Below are positions 34,018 to 43,223 of a stretch of DNA of 64,000 bases, piece by piece. The DNA lies in contig NZ_BAAACP010000008.1 in assembly GCF_039521565.1 (NCBI RefSeq), positions 62,001 through 126,000 of the forward strand, read 5' to 3'. Each line of letters starts with the position of its first letter. Positions within the stretch are counted from its first letter, which is position 1. The notes under the pieces are model-generated. The model was not told where the DNA came from and ran no database searches. It was given only the letters and a program-made list of their open reading frames with translations. The translations under genes and the position numbers were made by a program. Origin of the DNA: Paraclostridium tenue. Its GTDB lineage: Bacteria > Bacillota > Clostridia > Peptostreptococcales > Peptostreptococcaceae.

Positions 34018-34830
34018 TTAAAATTTCGCTTTGACAGGAATAACAATTTTAGTTATATAATCTTTTGAAGTATAAGATGTTAAACTATCTAAAATACCAT
34101 ATTCAAAAGAAGGTCCAATTATTTCATAATTATTTTTATTAATATTGTTTATTAAAATTTCGTAAGTTTTACCTATATTTGAATATTCACCTTTGTGCAA
34201 AGCTACAGCATAAAGTCCTTTAGACTTTTCAATAACATTTTCACCTTTTAATTTTTTATAAAGTGGAAAAAACACAGAATCAGCAGTGGTATATTTTTTA
34301 AGCAATAAATTTTCAAGAGAAATTATAGTTCCCAACTGATAATAGTAAGGGTACTTATTGTTAGTTACAGTTGTTAACAACTTTTTAAAAGCTATATCAG
34401 TTTGCAAAAGGTCAAAAGGAGATTCAACTTTTTGTAAAACTAAATATTCTAATTCCATTTCTTCAAAATAAACATCATTTTTATAATTATCTAAACTTTC
34501 TATTGTGTCTATTTTATTTTCTAGCCTTTTAATAGTTCTTTGAATGTTTTTAACTTGTTCATCTAATTTTATTTTTTGCTGTTTTAAAAGATGTAGTGCT
34601 TTATTATCATCTCTTTTAACTAAAAACTCTTTTATTTCTTTTATAGGTATACCGATTTCTCTTAAAATTAAAATGCTATCTAAAACTTCTAATTGTTCTG
34701 AAGTATAATATCTATAACCATTATTTTCATCAACAATATTAGGTTTAAATAAATCTATATTATCATAATATATTAATGTTTGTTTGCTCATACCATGAAG
34801 CTTTGCTAACTCACCTACTGTAAATTTCAT
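34018..34830 (-). CDS. MerR-family regulator with effector domain (BmrR/TipA-like)
   Basis: 270 residues from the ATG at 34830 (AGGTG upstream; an in-frame GTG lies at 34839). HTH: TVGELAKLHGMSKQTLIYYD with the typical NGYRYYTSEQLEVLDSILIL. A long coiled-coil helix (KALHLLKQQKIKLDEQVKNI) joins a C-terminal GyrI-like ligand domain. Divergent from a MATE exporter with overlapping promoters, so it very probably controls that exporter and itself in response to a drug or cationic compound. Confidence 0.87.
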   Translation of the reverse strand: MKFTVGELAKLHGMSKQTLIYYDNIDLFKPNIVDENNGYRYYTSEQLEVLDSILILREIGIPIKEIKEFLVKRDDNKALHLLKQQKIKLDEQVKNIQRTIKRLENKIDTIESLDNYKNDVYFEEMELEYLVLQKVESPFDLLQTDIAFKKLLTTVTNNKYPYYYQLGTIISLENLLLKKYTTADSVFFPLYKKLKGENVIEKSKGLYAVALHKGEYSNIGKTYEILINNINKNNYEIIGPSFEYGILDSLTSYTSKDYITKIVIPVKAKF

Positions 34831-34864
34831 ATATAACACCTGCCATTTTTATTTTAAATTTTTC

Positions 34865-34907
34865 TTGACAATATAGTTACTATATCCTTCACAATTATTA
34901 ATGTCAA
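34865..34907. promoter_or_regulatory. Overlapping divergent promoters of merR-like and MATE genes
   Basis: Minus strand: TTGACA (34902-34907), 17 nt, TATAGT (34879-34884). Plus strand: TTGACA (34865-34870) with CACAAT 19 nt further, the long spacer typical of MerR-activated promoters. A perfect dyad ATATAG-TTA-CTATAT (34871-34885) lies in the shared part and is the likely operator. Confidence 0.7.
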
Positions 34908-34944
34908 GCAATATCAATTATTTAAAAATAATAGAGGTGTAAAA

Positions 34945-36312
34945 ATGGAAGATGTATTTGCTAAAAAACAAAATTATAGGCAGTTTTTAAGATATGTATT
35001 GCCATCAATTATTACAATGATATTTTTATCATTTTATACAACTATAGATGGATTTTTTGTATCAAGATATGTAAACTCAGATGCTTTAGCATCAATAAAT
35101 ATTGTTATACCAATAACTTGTGTTGTATTTGGTATAGCAGTAATGTTAGCTACAGGTTCTGGAGCATTAGTGGGTATAAAACTTGGTGAAAAAGATAAAA
35201 TTGGAGCTAATCAACTATTTTCATTTATAACAGTTACATTACTTATTATAGGTATAGTACTTACTGTTTTTGGTGTAATATTTTTAGAACCTATATTAAT
35301 GTTTTTAGGAACAACTAAAAAATTATTACCATATGCAAAATCTTATGGACTAATAACTGTACTTATGACAATTCCTATGATGTTTAAATTATACTTTGAG
35401 TATTACACTCGTGTAGATGGAAGCCCTAAAGTAGCACTTTTAATGTCTAGTTTAGGATTATTTTTAAATGTAGTTTTCGATTTTTTATTTATAGTAGTAT
35501 TAAAAATGGGAATAGCAGGAGCTGGACTAGGAACATATATAGCAATAACTTTATCAGCACTAGTAGGATTATTTTATTTTAAAGGAAGTAAATCACTTTT
35601 AAAATTTACAAAACCAAAAGTAGATTTTAAAGCTTTATTTAATTCTTGCTATAATGGAAGTTCAGAAATGTTTACAGAACTATCAACAGGTATAACTACA
35701 TTTTTATTTAATAAAAGTATACTATCATTTAGTGGAGAAAATGGAATAGCAGCAATGTCTATTATAATTTATATGTACTATTTCTTTATAGCAGTATACT
35801 TTGGAGTAGCAGTTGGAATATCTCCTATGATTAGTTATAACTTTGGAGCTAAAAATAAGGAAAAAATAAAAGAAAGTTTAAGACATAGTTTTGTAACTAT
35901 TGGATGGAGTTCTGTGGTTATATTTTTAATTTCAATGTTTTTAGGAAAAAATATAATAGGATTATTTACAAAGGATTTAGAAGTATATAAAATTGCTGTT
36001 TCAGGTATTAAATTATTCTCTTATGGATTTTTAATTATAGGGCTTAATGTATTTATGTCTGGATACTTTACAGCAATAGGAAATGGGCAGGTATCTGCAA
36101 TAATATCAGTACTAAGATCACTTATATTCGTAGTAGCTACAATAACAATACTTCCAGGATTTATAGGTGTAAATGGAATATGGTTAGCTATACCTATAGC
36201 AGAATTACTCACTATATTTTTCTCACTAACTTTTTATTTTAGAAAAGGAAGAGATATATTGGAAGAAAAAGAAAAAGTTTGTAAACAGAGGCAAACCCCA
36301 CTAAGAAATTAA
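34945..36312 (+). CDS. MATE-family efflux transporter
   Basis: 455 residues, twelve membrane helices. MATE motifs: the N-lobe SIITMIFLSFYTTIDGFFVS and the internally repeated C-lobe beginning near NSCYNGSSEMFTELSTGITT; also NIVIPITCVVFGIAVMLATG. Exports cationic drugs or dyes with Na+ or H+. AGAGGTG ribosome site. Controlled by the divergent MerR regulator. Its last 12 nt overlap the convergent broken regulator gene. Confidence 0.87.
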   Translation: MEDVFAKKQNYRQFLRYVLPSIITMIFLSFYTTIDGFFVSRYVNSDALASINIVIPITCVVFGIAVMLATGSGALVGIKLGEKDKIGANQLFSFITVTLLIIGIVLTVFGVIFLEPILMFLGTTKKLLPYAKSYGLITVLMTIPMMFKLYFEYYTRVDGSPKVALLMSSLGLFLNVVFDFLFIVVLKMGIAGAGLGTYIAITLSALVGLFYFKGSKSLLKFTKPKVDFKALFNSCYNGSSEMFTELSTGITTFLFNKSILSFSGENGIAAMSIIIYMYYFFIAVYFGVAVGISPMISYNFGAKNKEKIKESLRHSFVTIGWSSVVIFLISMFLGKNIIGLFTKDLEVYKIAVSGIKLFSYGFLIIGLNVFMSGYFTAIGNGQVSAIISVLRSLIFVVATITILPGFIGVNGIWLAIPIAELLTIFFSLTFYFRKGRDILEEKEKVCKQRQTPLRN

Positions 36313-36705
36313 ACATAATAATTTATTATATTTAAATATAATATTAGTTATATTATTTTTTATAGTACCCTCTGATAAATATAAATTCTCACTTATTTCT
36401 TTATTGGTAAGCCCATTAGCTATTAAAGAGATAATATCTATCTCTTTTTGTGTCAAATTAGATTCTTTGATAACTTTATCTACACATATACTGCTTTCAT
36501 TAAAAATAATCTTACTTATAACACTTTTATCAAGTACTACATTACCATAAAAACTAGATTTTATCCATTCATACAAAACTTCATCTGAACTATCTTTTAA
36601 TAAATAACCAGAAGCTCCAAATTTCATAGCATTTTTAATATACTCATCATCATTAAAAGTAGTAAGAACTAATACACATATAGATTTATTAAATCCTCCT
36701 ATAAT
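36301..36705 (-). pseudogene. 5'-truncated NarL/LuxR-type response regulator
   Basis: An open stretch with the end of a receiver domain (VLVLTTFNDDEYIKNAMKFG, then ASGYLLKDSSDEVL) and a LuxR-type HTH (LTQKEIDIISLIANGLTNKE, then ISENLYLSEGTIKNNI). The first ~75 residues with the phosphorylation Asp are missing: the frame is closed by a stop at 36706. The C-terminus also breaks off after GTIKNNITNI. No cognate kinase is nearby. A remnant of a two-component system. Confidence 0.75.
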
Positions 36706-36859
36706 TTAGGCATTTAAAAATTTATACTACACTTATAATAATTTAGATTAAGTTTTTATTCAACAAAATTACATACATATAACAATTTCGTTATTTGATT
36801 AAATTAACATTTTTGTGTAAAATTTAGATATATAAAAAGGACATCAAGGAGAACTTAGT

Positions 36860-38230
36860 ATGAGTTTGAGAGAATTTGAATATATAGATGAATCAATAGA
36901 AATACTTAAAGAAATAACACCTACCCTTAATATGTTATCAGAAGAATTGATAGTTTACTTTGAAAATATACTTAATGAATATGAACAAGAGTATCTAAAT
37001 GTTAATTCAAGAGTAAAGTCTGAATATAGTTTAAGAGAAAAAATAATAAGAAATAAATATTTAAAAAAATATAAAAATCCTAAAGAATTGATACATAATT
37101 TATCAGACTTAATAGGTGTTAGATTAGAATGTAGATTTATAGAAGAAGAAAGAAAGAAATTTAAATTATTAAAAAATTATTTTAATAAAACAGAAGATAA
37201 TATTTATTATTATAATGAAGAAAATGAAAATATAAGAATAAGACTTGATAAAGAACAGCCAAGAAAGCAAAAAAATGGATTTGAAATATATAGAATAGAT
37301 GGATTATTTTTATATAGTGATAAAAAAATTAGTTTTGAAATACAAATAAAATCAATGGTAAACATATTTTGGAGCGATATAGAGCATAATGTTATTTACA
37401 AAAATAATGCTTATTTAATGATGGATAAATTTTTAAGTGATGTATTAGCATCTATAAAAAACAACTTGACAATGATTGATAATCAATTGTTGTCAGTTTC
37501 TAAAACTTTTAGTTCAACAACAACTAAAGATAAAGCATCACAGCAAAAATCCATGGAAAAGTTTTTAGCAAAAATAGCTTATGATACATTTGCTGAAAAG
37601 ATGGAAGAAAATATAGGTTTTATAATAGACTTTAAAAAACCTTGTGAAACTATAATAAACTATTCTTTTAATAAAAATAATGAAGGTGTAGATTTTAAAG
37701 AAGATACTACCATACAAGGGCTTATAAGAATAAATGAAATTTCTAAAAAGGATATTGATTTTAATTCAAAAATAAGATTTGGGAAACTTCCAAAATTTGA
37801 AGATGAATTTTGCGAAAGACTTGGAAATTTTATAATACCTAAGTTAAACTGTGAGTTTATATGGAATTTATTTTTTAGAATACTATTTGAAGTAGAGCCA
37901 CTTAACAATAAAAAAGACTTTGAAAACTTTATTTTATTTATAAAAGAAAAAGTAGTTTCTATAAAACATAAAGCAAAACTTGAGTTAAAATTTAATACTA
38001 ACAGTAAACATATATTAAATGACATATATATGAAAGTTGTAGATACTTTAATAGAAATTGATTCTATTGAGATTGTATATGAGGAAAATTTAGATAGTAT
38101 AAAAAATATAACTAAAAAAATAATAAATGATATTTGTAAAAATGTAGATTCATATAAAGAATATGAATCTAAAAAAGAAAAGTATATGGAACTTATGAGC
38201 AAAAAAATAAAAGATGCTATACATGATTAA
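36860..38230 (+). CDS. Divergent RelA/SpoT-domain protein with long C-terminal region
   Basis: 456 residues, about twice the size of small alarmone synthetases. Residues ~50-180 fit the nucleotidyltransferase core: RVKSEYSLREKIIRNKYLKK, LSDLIGVRLECRF with Asp83, and SFEIQIKSMVNIFWSDIEHN with Glu160. Where active synthetases have GYRSVHY, this protein has GFEIYRIDGLFLY: the Tyr and His that stack guanine are not conserved. The 270-residue C-terminal part is helical and unrecognised. It may be an inactive or altered-specificity relative, possibly using another nucleotide acceptor. CAAGGAGAA precedes the ATG. Stands alone. Confidence 0.75.
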   Translation: MSLREFEYIDESIEILKEITPTLNMLSEELIVYFENILNEYEQEYLNVNSRVKSEYSLREKIIRNKYLKKYKNPKELIHNLSDLIGVRLECRFIEEERKKFKLLKNYFNKTEDNIYYYNEENENIRIRLDKEQPRKQKNGFEIYRIDGLFLYSDKKISFEIQIKSMVNIFWSDIEHNVIYKNNAYLMMDKFLSDVLASIKNNLTMIDNQLLSVSKTFSSTTTKDKASQQKSMEKFLAKIAYDTFAEKMEENIGFIIDFKKPCETIINYSFNKNNEGVDFKEDTTIQGLIRINEISKKDIDFNSKIRFGKLPKFEDEFCERLGNFIIPKLNCEFIWNLFFRILFEVEPLNNKKDFENFILFIKEKVVSIKHKAKLELKFNTNSKHILNDIYMKVVDTLIEIDSIEIVYEENLDSIKNITKKIINDICKNVDSYKEYESKKEKYMELMSKKIKDAIHD

Positions 38231-38234
38231 ATCT

Positions 38235-38274
38235 AAAAAAGAGATACATTTTTATAAAAGTATCTCTTTTTTTA
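38235..38274. terminator. Bidirectional terminator
   Basis: AAAAAAGAGATAC / GTATCTCTTTTTT (38235-38247, 38260-38272). Confidence 0.9.
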
Positions 38275-38292
38275 TTTGAATTTTAAATTAAA

Positions 38293-38844
38293 TTAAAAGT
38301 TTGATGATTTTAATTTAAGATATTCATTTTTATCAATACAATAAATTAGATGTTTCATTTTTTTATTATCATATATTTTTATATAACTATCTTGTATTTT
38401 CATATTTAATCTATTTGCTACATTACAAGAATTAATATTACTAGGTCTTATTTGAGCAATAACTTTATTAGCATTAAGGTTAGAAAAAGCATAATCAATA
38501 CAAGCTTTAATACCTTCAGTTGCATATCCATATCCCCATGAATTTTTATTTAGTATGTATGCTACACCTATAAATGAATCATCATTTATATATTCAATTA
38601 AAGGCCCCATTACACCAATGACTTTATTATCATTTTTATTTAAAGCTAAAAAGTAACTATATCCTTCATTATCATATCTTTTTAAATTTTCATTTATCCA
38701 ATTTCTAACTTCTTCATCTGAAAAAGACTTTTCCCAGGCATACATAACTTCAATATCTTGAAGTATATTAGCAATTTCTCTATAATCATTTTCTGAAATT
38801 TTTCTTAAAATCAACCTATCTGTTTCTATTATTATATCTTTCAT
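38293..38844 (-). CDS. GNAT-family acetyltransferase (RimJ/RimL-like)
   Basis: 183 residues. N-terminal TDRLILRKISENDYREI and the acetyl-CoA motif YILNKNSWGYGYATEGIKAC plus RPSNINSCNVANRLNMKI place it with ribosomal-protein or small-molecule acetyltransferases. AAAAAGGGGGA upstream. Divergent from the MFS gene; substrate unknown. Confidence 0.85.
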   Translation of the reverse strand: MKDIIIETDRLILRKISENDYREIANILQDIEVMYAWEKSFSDEEVRNWINENLKRYDNEGYSYFLALNKNDNKVIGVMGPLIEYINDDSFIGVAYILNKNSWGYGYATEGIKACIDYAFSNLNANKVIAQIRPSNINSCNVANRLNMKIQDSYIKIYDNKKMKHLIYCIDKNEYLKLKSSNF

Positions 38845-38956
38845 AAATTTATCCCCCTTTTTAGATAAAGTATATCACATGATTATTGAAAAAATTCAAA
38901 AAAAAGAATACACTTATATTGGGATAGACAAAAAGAAAATGAGAAGAGGGGGATTT

Positions 38957-40195
38957 ATGGGAAATCAGGGTAAGGTAAAGCTCAGTAAGAATATTAAATT
39001 ATTTCTTGCTATAAATCTTATAGCTTCTTTTGCTATGGGAATTTTTAATATGTTTGTGGGGATATATCTAAAAGAAATAGGATATCAAGAACAATTTGTT
39101 GGAAATATACTTTCAATTAACACTTTTTCAATAGCAATAGCATCTATACTAAGTGCTTACTTAATAGAAAGAATAGGTAGAAAGAAAAGCTTTTACTTAG
39201 GTTTTATATGTATAGCTATTGGATCTAGTTTTATAGTACTTGTTAATAATCCAATTTTAATAGTAGTTATGGCAATAATGAATGGATTTGGTATGAGTAT
39301 GAAATCAACTGCAGAAGGAATGTATATACTTGAAAATACTACAGAAAAAGAGCGAGTTTCTGTATTTAGTACAAATTTTATAATATCTAATGCTGGTATG
39401 ATGAGTGCATCATTTTTAGGAGGCGTAATGTCTTCTTACTTAAGCAATTACTTTACATCAAGTGAAGCTATAAAGTATGTATTTATAATATCTGCAATTT
39501 TATCTATAATAGCGTTAGTTCCTATATATTTTATGAAAGAACCAGAAAACTTAGAGCCTAGAAGTTTAAAAGATTGCTTTAAGGGATATGTATCTATATT
39601 CAATAAAAAAGTTGCAAATTTTATGATATATCAATTTTTAATAGGCATAGGTGCAGGAATAATAGTTCCATTTTTTAGTGTTTATTTAAAATATTCAATG
39701 AATATAGAAGATAGTATCGTTGGAACTATACTTTCTATATCTCAGTTTGGATGTATTATAGGTGGTATTGTTATTCCTTTTATGTCATCAAAATTTGGAA
39801 AAGTTAAATCAGTTATTATTTGTCAGTTATTATCTATACCATTTTTATTATCAATTGCTTTTCCTCAGGGAATAATTATAATAACGATATCATTTTTTAT
39901 GAGAAATGGACTTATGAATATGGCTATGCCATTAATACAAAACTTATCAATGGAAATGGTTTCAGATAAAGAAAGAACTAATATGAGTAGTTTAATATCT
40001 TTATCAAGTAATATAAGTAGAGCCATAGGAATAGCTATTGGGGGATTTTTAATGGAAAATATATCGTATACTGTTCCATATTATTTTACAGTAGGATTTT
40101 ATATAATAGCAGTTATATTATTTAGTCATATTTATAAAAGTGAACTTAGGTTTAAGAGAAATTCACCTTGCATCAATATTACAGATAATAAATAA
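38957..40195 (+). CDS. Major facilitator superfamily transporter
   Basis: 412 residues from the ATG at 38957 (AGAGGGGGA upstream); an earlier in-frame ATG at 38879 would add 26 charged residues and lie in the divergent promoter region. Twelve membrane helices. MFS loop motif YLIERIGRKKSFYLGFI between helices 2 and 3 and FMSSKFGKVKSVIICQL in the second half. Probably a drug or metabolite exporter; substrate not visible. Confidence 0.85.
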   Translation: MGNQGKVKLSKNIKLFLAINLIASFAMGIFNMFVGIYLKEIGYQEQFVGNILSINTFSIAIASILSAYLIERIGRKKSFYLGFICIAIGSSFIVLVNNPILIVVMAIMNGFGMSMKSTAEGMYILENTTEKERVSVFSTNFIISNAGMMSASFLGGVMSSYLSNYFTSSEAIKYVFIISAILSIIALVPIYFMKEPENLEPRSLKDCFKGYVSIFNKKVANFMIYQFLIGIGAGIIVPFFSVYLKYSMNIEDSIVGTILSISQFGCIIGGIVIPFMSSKFGKVKSVIICQLLSIPFLLSIAFPQGIIIITISFFMRNGLMNMAMPLIQNLSMEMVSDKERTNMSSLISLSSNISRAIGIAIGGFLMENISYTVPYYFTVGFYIIAVILFSHIYKSELRFKRNSPCINITDNK

Positions 40196-40224
40196 AAACT
40201 AGCTTAAAGTAGCTAGTTTTTTTT
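40195..40224 (+). terminator. Rho-independent terminator
   Basis: AAAACTAGCT / AGCTAGTTTT (40195-40204, 40211-40220), T8; overlaps the MFS stop. Confidence 0.88.
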
Positions 40225-40337
40225 GTTTAATAATTAACTTGTAGTTAATAAATTTGAACAAAAGTTAAATTTTAGTAAATTGTTTATCCTTAAAAGGTAA
40301 TATATACTAATTATATAGTATCAAAGGGGGAAAGGAC

Positions 40338-41450
40338 ATGGAAAGCTTAAAAATAGGAGAAGTTATAAAAAAACTTAGAAAAGACAAAGGTATGACACAA
40401 GAAGATTTAGCTCAGTATGTAGGTGTATCAACTCCAGCTATATCAAAATGGGAAAGTGGTACAACTTATCCAGATATAACTATACTACCTATATTAGCTA
40501 ATTTGTTTGAAGTTACCATAGATAATCTACTAAACTACAAAGCAGAATTAGAAGATAGTGAAATAATAAAAATAATTAAAGAATGTGAAGCTTATATTAT
40601 AAACTCAGATATAGATAGATATTTAAATATACATAAAAAATATATAAGAAAATATCCTTCAAATTATAAATTACATTATGGACTAGCAGGACTTCATGTT
40701 ATGGCTTATGCAAAAATAACTGATGAAAATGTACGAGAAAACTTAGTTGAATATAGTATAAAGATACTAGAAAACTCTGTTAAAAATACTAAAGATATGG
40801 AAGTTAAGGAAGCATCTCTAACTTTACTAAGTAGTCAATATTTGTTAAAAAATCAAGCTGATAAAGCAGAAGAAGCTATAAAAAAGATATATAAACCAAC
40901 TTGTAATCCCAATATGGTACTACCTATTATATATACTGAACAAGGCAAAGTAGAAGAAGCAAGAAAATTAATGCAAGAAAATTTGCAAACTGCATTAATA
41001 GAAGCTATGGGAGCAGCTATAGCACTTGGAACAAACTATTATAATTACAAAGATGGAAAAGAATTAGATTATATTGATTTTGATAAAGCTCAAAAATACT
41101 TTGAATTATCTATAGAGATTAAAAAAATATTTGACGATGAACAAATGACATACTTAAGCTTCATGAGTTTAGCACATATATACTTAAGACAAGGGGATAT
41201 AGAAAAAGCTATAAATACTTTAAAGGAAATGATGGTAATTGTTAGAAAGTACAATTTAAATAAGTTTAAAAGTCCAAATACTAAATGGTGTTTTGATAAA
41301 TTAGATAAAGTAGAAGATAATACAAATGCTTATGATGCATATGAGTTTTTAATAATGAGTTTATTAAAAGATTTTGATGAAATAAAAGATAACAAAGATT
41401 TTATTAATATAATAAAAGAAATAAAAGAATTAAAATCTAAAAATAGCTAA
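40338..41450 (+). CDS. XRE-family HTH protein with TPR-like region
   Basis: 370 residues. Residues 1-65: Xre helix-turn-helix (IGEVIKKLRKDKGMTQEDLA, then VSTPAISKWESGTTYPD). Remainder is helical with TPR-type pairs (for example YLSFMSLAHIYLRQGDIEKA), suggesting peptide or protein sensing. GGGGGAAAGG precedes the ATG. Its stop is 20 nt before the MutS-like ATPase gene, so the two are an operon. Similar HTH-TPR proteins are common solitary regulators in clostridia. Confidence 0.8.
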   Translation: MESLKIGEVIKKLRKDKGMTQEDLAQYVGVSTPAISKWESGTTYPDITILPILANLFEVTIDNLLNYKAELEDSEIIKIIKECEAYIINSDIDRYLNIHKKYIRKYPSNYKLHYGLAGLHVMAYAKITDENVRENLVEYSIKILENSVKNTKDMEVKEASLTLLSSQYLLKNQADKAEEAIKKIYKPTCNPNMVLPIIYTEQGKVEEARKLMQENLQTALIEAMGAAIALGTNYYNYKDGKELDYIDFDKAQKYFELSIEIKKIFDDEQMTYLSFMSLAHIYLRQGDIEKAINTLKEMMVIVRKYNLNKFKSPNTKWCFDKLDKVEDNTNAYDAYEFLIMSLLKDFDEIKDNKDFINIIKEIKELKSKNS

Positions 41451-41469
41451 ATAAAAAGGTTGTGAAAAA

Positions 41470-43164
41470 ATGGGAATTGAAATTTTAAAATTATTAGTAG
41501 GAGCAGTAGCAATACTATTAATAGGAACTATCTTTGCCATATTTGAAAATATGAGAAGATTAAAGTACATAAAGTTAAATATAATAAATCAGTATGGAAA
41601 AGAAATGGACTTAGATGAAGTAATTATAAAAATGAATAATGTATCAAGTTATTTTAGAAATAAAAATGAAAAAAATACAATAGATAATATAACTTGGAAC
41701 GATTTAAATATGGATGATGTATTTAAGAAGATAAACAATACTCAATGCACAGCAGGACAAGAAGTATTATATGATATATTAAGAAAGCCATTATATAATA
41801 AAGAAGTTTTAATTAAAAGAGATAAAGTTATAGATTATTTTAGAAATAATGAAAAAGAAAGACAAGCTATACAGCTTATGTTAGGTAAACTTGGAAAAAG
41901 CGATGAATTATATATAACTAATTGTTTATTTAATGAAGCTGATGATAGTAAAAGTAAACTATTAAAATATAGATTACTATCATGGCTACCAACACTTAGT
42001 TTATTATTACTTCTTATAAATCCTATGTGTTTGGTGCTAACTATAGGACTTGCAGTATTAAATGTATTCATAAGTCAACGAAGTAAAGTTAAAAATTATG
42101 ATGCTAGTGGATTTAGCTATATCATAAGCATTATAAACGTAGCTAATAAAATAAAAAATATGAATATTAAAGAAATAGAAGAAAATGTAGATAGTGTAGA
42201 AATAAACTTAAATAATGTTAAGCATATAAAAAGAAAAAGTGTTGGAAGTGAAACTAAATCTATAATGAGTGATATGGATGTATTTTCTGAGTATGCAAAT
42301 TTAATTTTTTTAAAAGAATTAAAAACTTATGAGAAAGTCAAAAATACTATTATAAAAAATAAAGAAGATTTAAAAGCTATATATGAATATGTTGGAATGA
42401 TAGATGCTTTAACAGCTATAGCATCTTTTAGAGATAGTTTAAGTTTTTATACTAAGCCGATACTTACTAAATCAAAATCAAAAAAAGAAAATTATATAGA
42501 ATTTGAAAAAATTTATCATCCACTTATAAAAAATCCAGCACTAAACAGCGGGAATTTTTCAAGAGGTGTACTACTTACAGGATCTAATGCTTCTGGAAAA
42601 TCTACTTTTATAAAGACAGTAGCTATAAATGCTATATTAGCTCAAACTATATATACTTGTTTTGCAAAAGAATATAAATCATCATATTTTAATATATATA
42701 CATCTATGGCTCTAAAAGATGATATAAATAGTAGCGAAAGTTATTATATAGTTGAAATTAAATCTTTAAAAAGGATATTAGATAGTATAAATAATGATAT
42801 ACCTTGCTTATGTTTTGTAGATGAAATTCTTAGAGGAACAAATACAGTTGAAAGAATAGCATCATCAAGTGAGGTTTTAAAAAGTATAGGAAATGATAAT
42901 ACTATATGTTTTGCAGCAACTCATGATGTAGAGCTTACCTATATACTTGAAGATTTATTTGATAATTACCATTTTGAAGAGACTATAACAGATGATGATA
43001 TTAAATTTGATTACAAGCTTCATAATGGTCGTGCTGAAACTAGAAATGCTATTAAATTATTAGGATTTATGGGATATGATAAAGACTTAGTGGCTAGAGC
43101 TGATAGTAAGGCAAAGATGTTTTTAGAAAATGGAGAATGGGAAAATTTAAATAAATATAATTAA
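41470..43164 (+). CDS. Membrane-anchored MutS-like ATPase
   Basis: 564 residues. N-terminal membrane helix at about 6-26 and a helical hairpin at about 178-202 (LSWLPTLSLLLLLINPMCLV). The C-terminal half is the MutS ABC-type ATPase domain: Walker A LTGSNASGKSTFIKTVAINA, then YYIVEIKSLKRIL, Walker B CFVDEILRGTNTVERIASSS and AATHDVELT. The MutS clamp/lever region is present in reduced form, the mismatch-recognition domain is absent. Unlike MutS or MutS2 it is tied to the membrane, so a direct mismatch-repair role is unlikely. It ends in NKYN within a 36-bp palindrome. Confidence 0.8.
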   Translation: MGIEILKLLVGAVAILLIGTIFAIFENMRRLKYIKLNIINQYGKEMDLDEVIIKMNNVSSYFRNKNEKNTIDNITWNDLNMDDVFKKINNTQCTAGQEVLYDILRKPLYNKEVLIKRDKVIDYFRNNEKERQAIQLMLGKLGKSDELYITNCLFNEADDSKSKLLKYRLLSWLPTLSLLLLLINPMCLVLTIGLAVLNVFISQRSKVKNYDASGFSYIISIINVANKIKNMNIKEIEENVDSVEINLNNVKHIKRKSVGSETKSIMSDMDVFSEYANLIFLKELKTYEKVKNTIIKNKEDLKAIYEYVGMIDALTAIASFRDSLSFYTKPILTKSKSKKENYIEFEKIYHPLIKNPALNSGNFSRGVLLTGSNASGKSTFIKTVAINAILAQTIYTCFAKEYKSSYFNIYTSMALKDDINSSESYYIVEIKSLKRILDSINNDIPCLCFVDEILRGTNTVERIASSSEVLKSIGNDNTICFAATHDVELTYILEDLFDNYHFEETITDDDIKFDYKLHNGRAETRNAIKLLGFMGYDKDLVARADSKAKMFLENGEWENLNKYN

Positions 43165-43223
43165 GAACAATAAAGCACTTACTTTTTAAAGTAAGTGCTT
43201 TATTGTTCTTAATTATATTTATT
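43150..43223. terminator. 36-bp perfect palindrome shared by two convergent gene ends
   Basis: Arms 43150-43185 and 43188-43223 pair without a mismatch around a TT centre. Core AGCACTTAC / GTAAGTGCT flanked by AAGAACAATA / TATTGTTCTT. Both stop codons (43162-43164 plus, 43209-43211 minus) and the last four codons of each gene lie inside, so both proteins end in NKYN. Works as a bidirectional terminator by structure. Confidence 0.9.

Noticed and set aside
37660..38202. 180-codon minus-strand frame
   Set aside because: Antisense to the RelA/SpoT-domain gene, Ser/Phe/Ile-rich shadow composition.
41470..43164. True MutS or MutS2
   Set aside because: No mismatch-recognition domain and no Smr domain; membrane helices are present instead.
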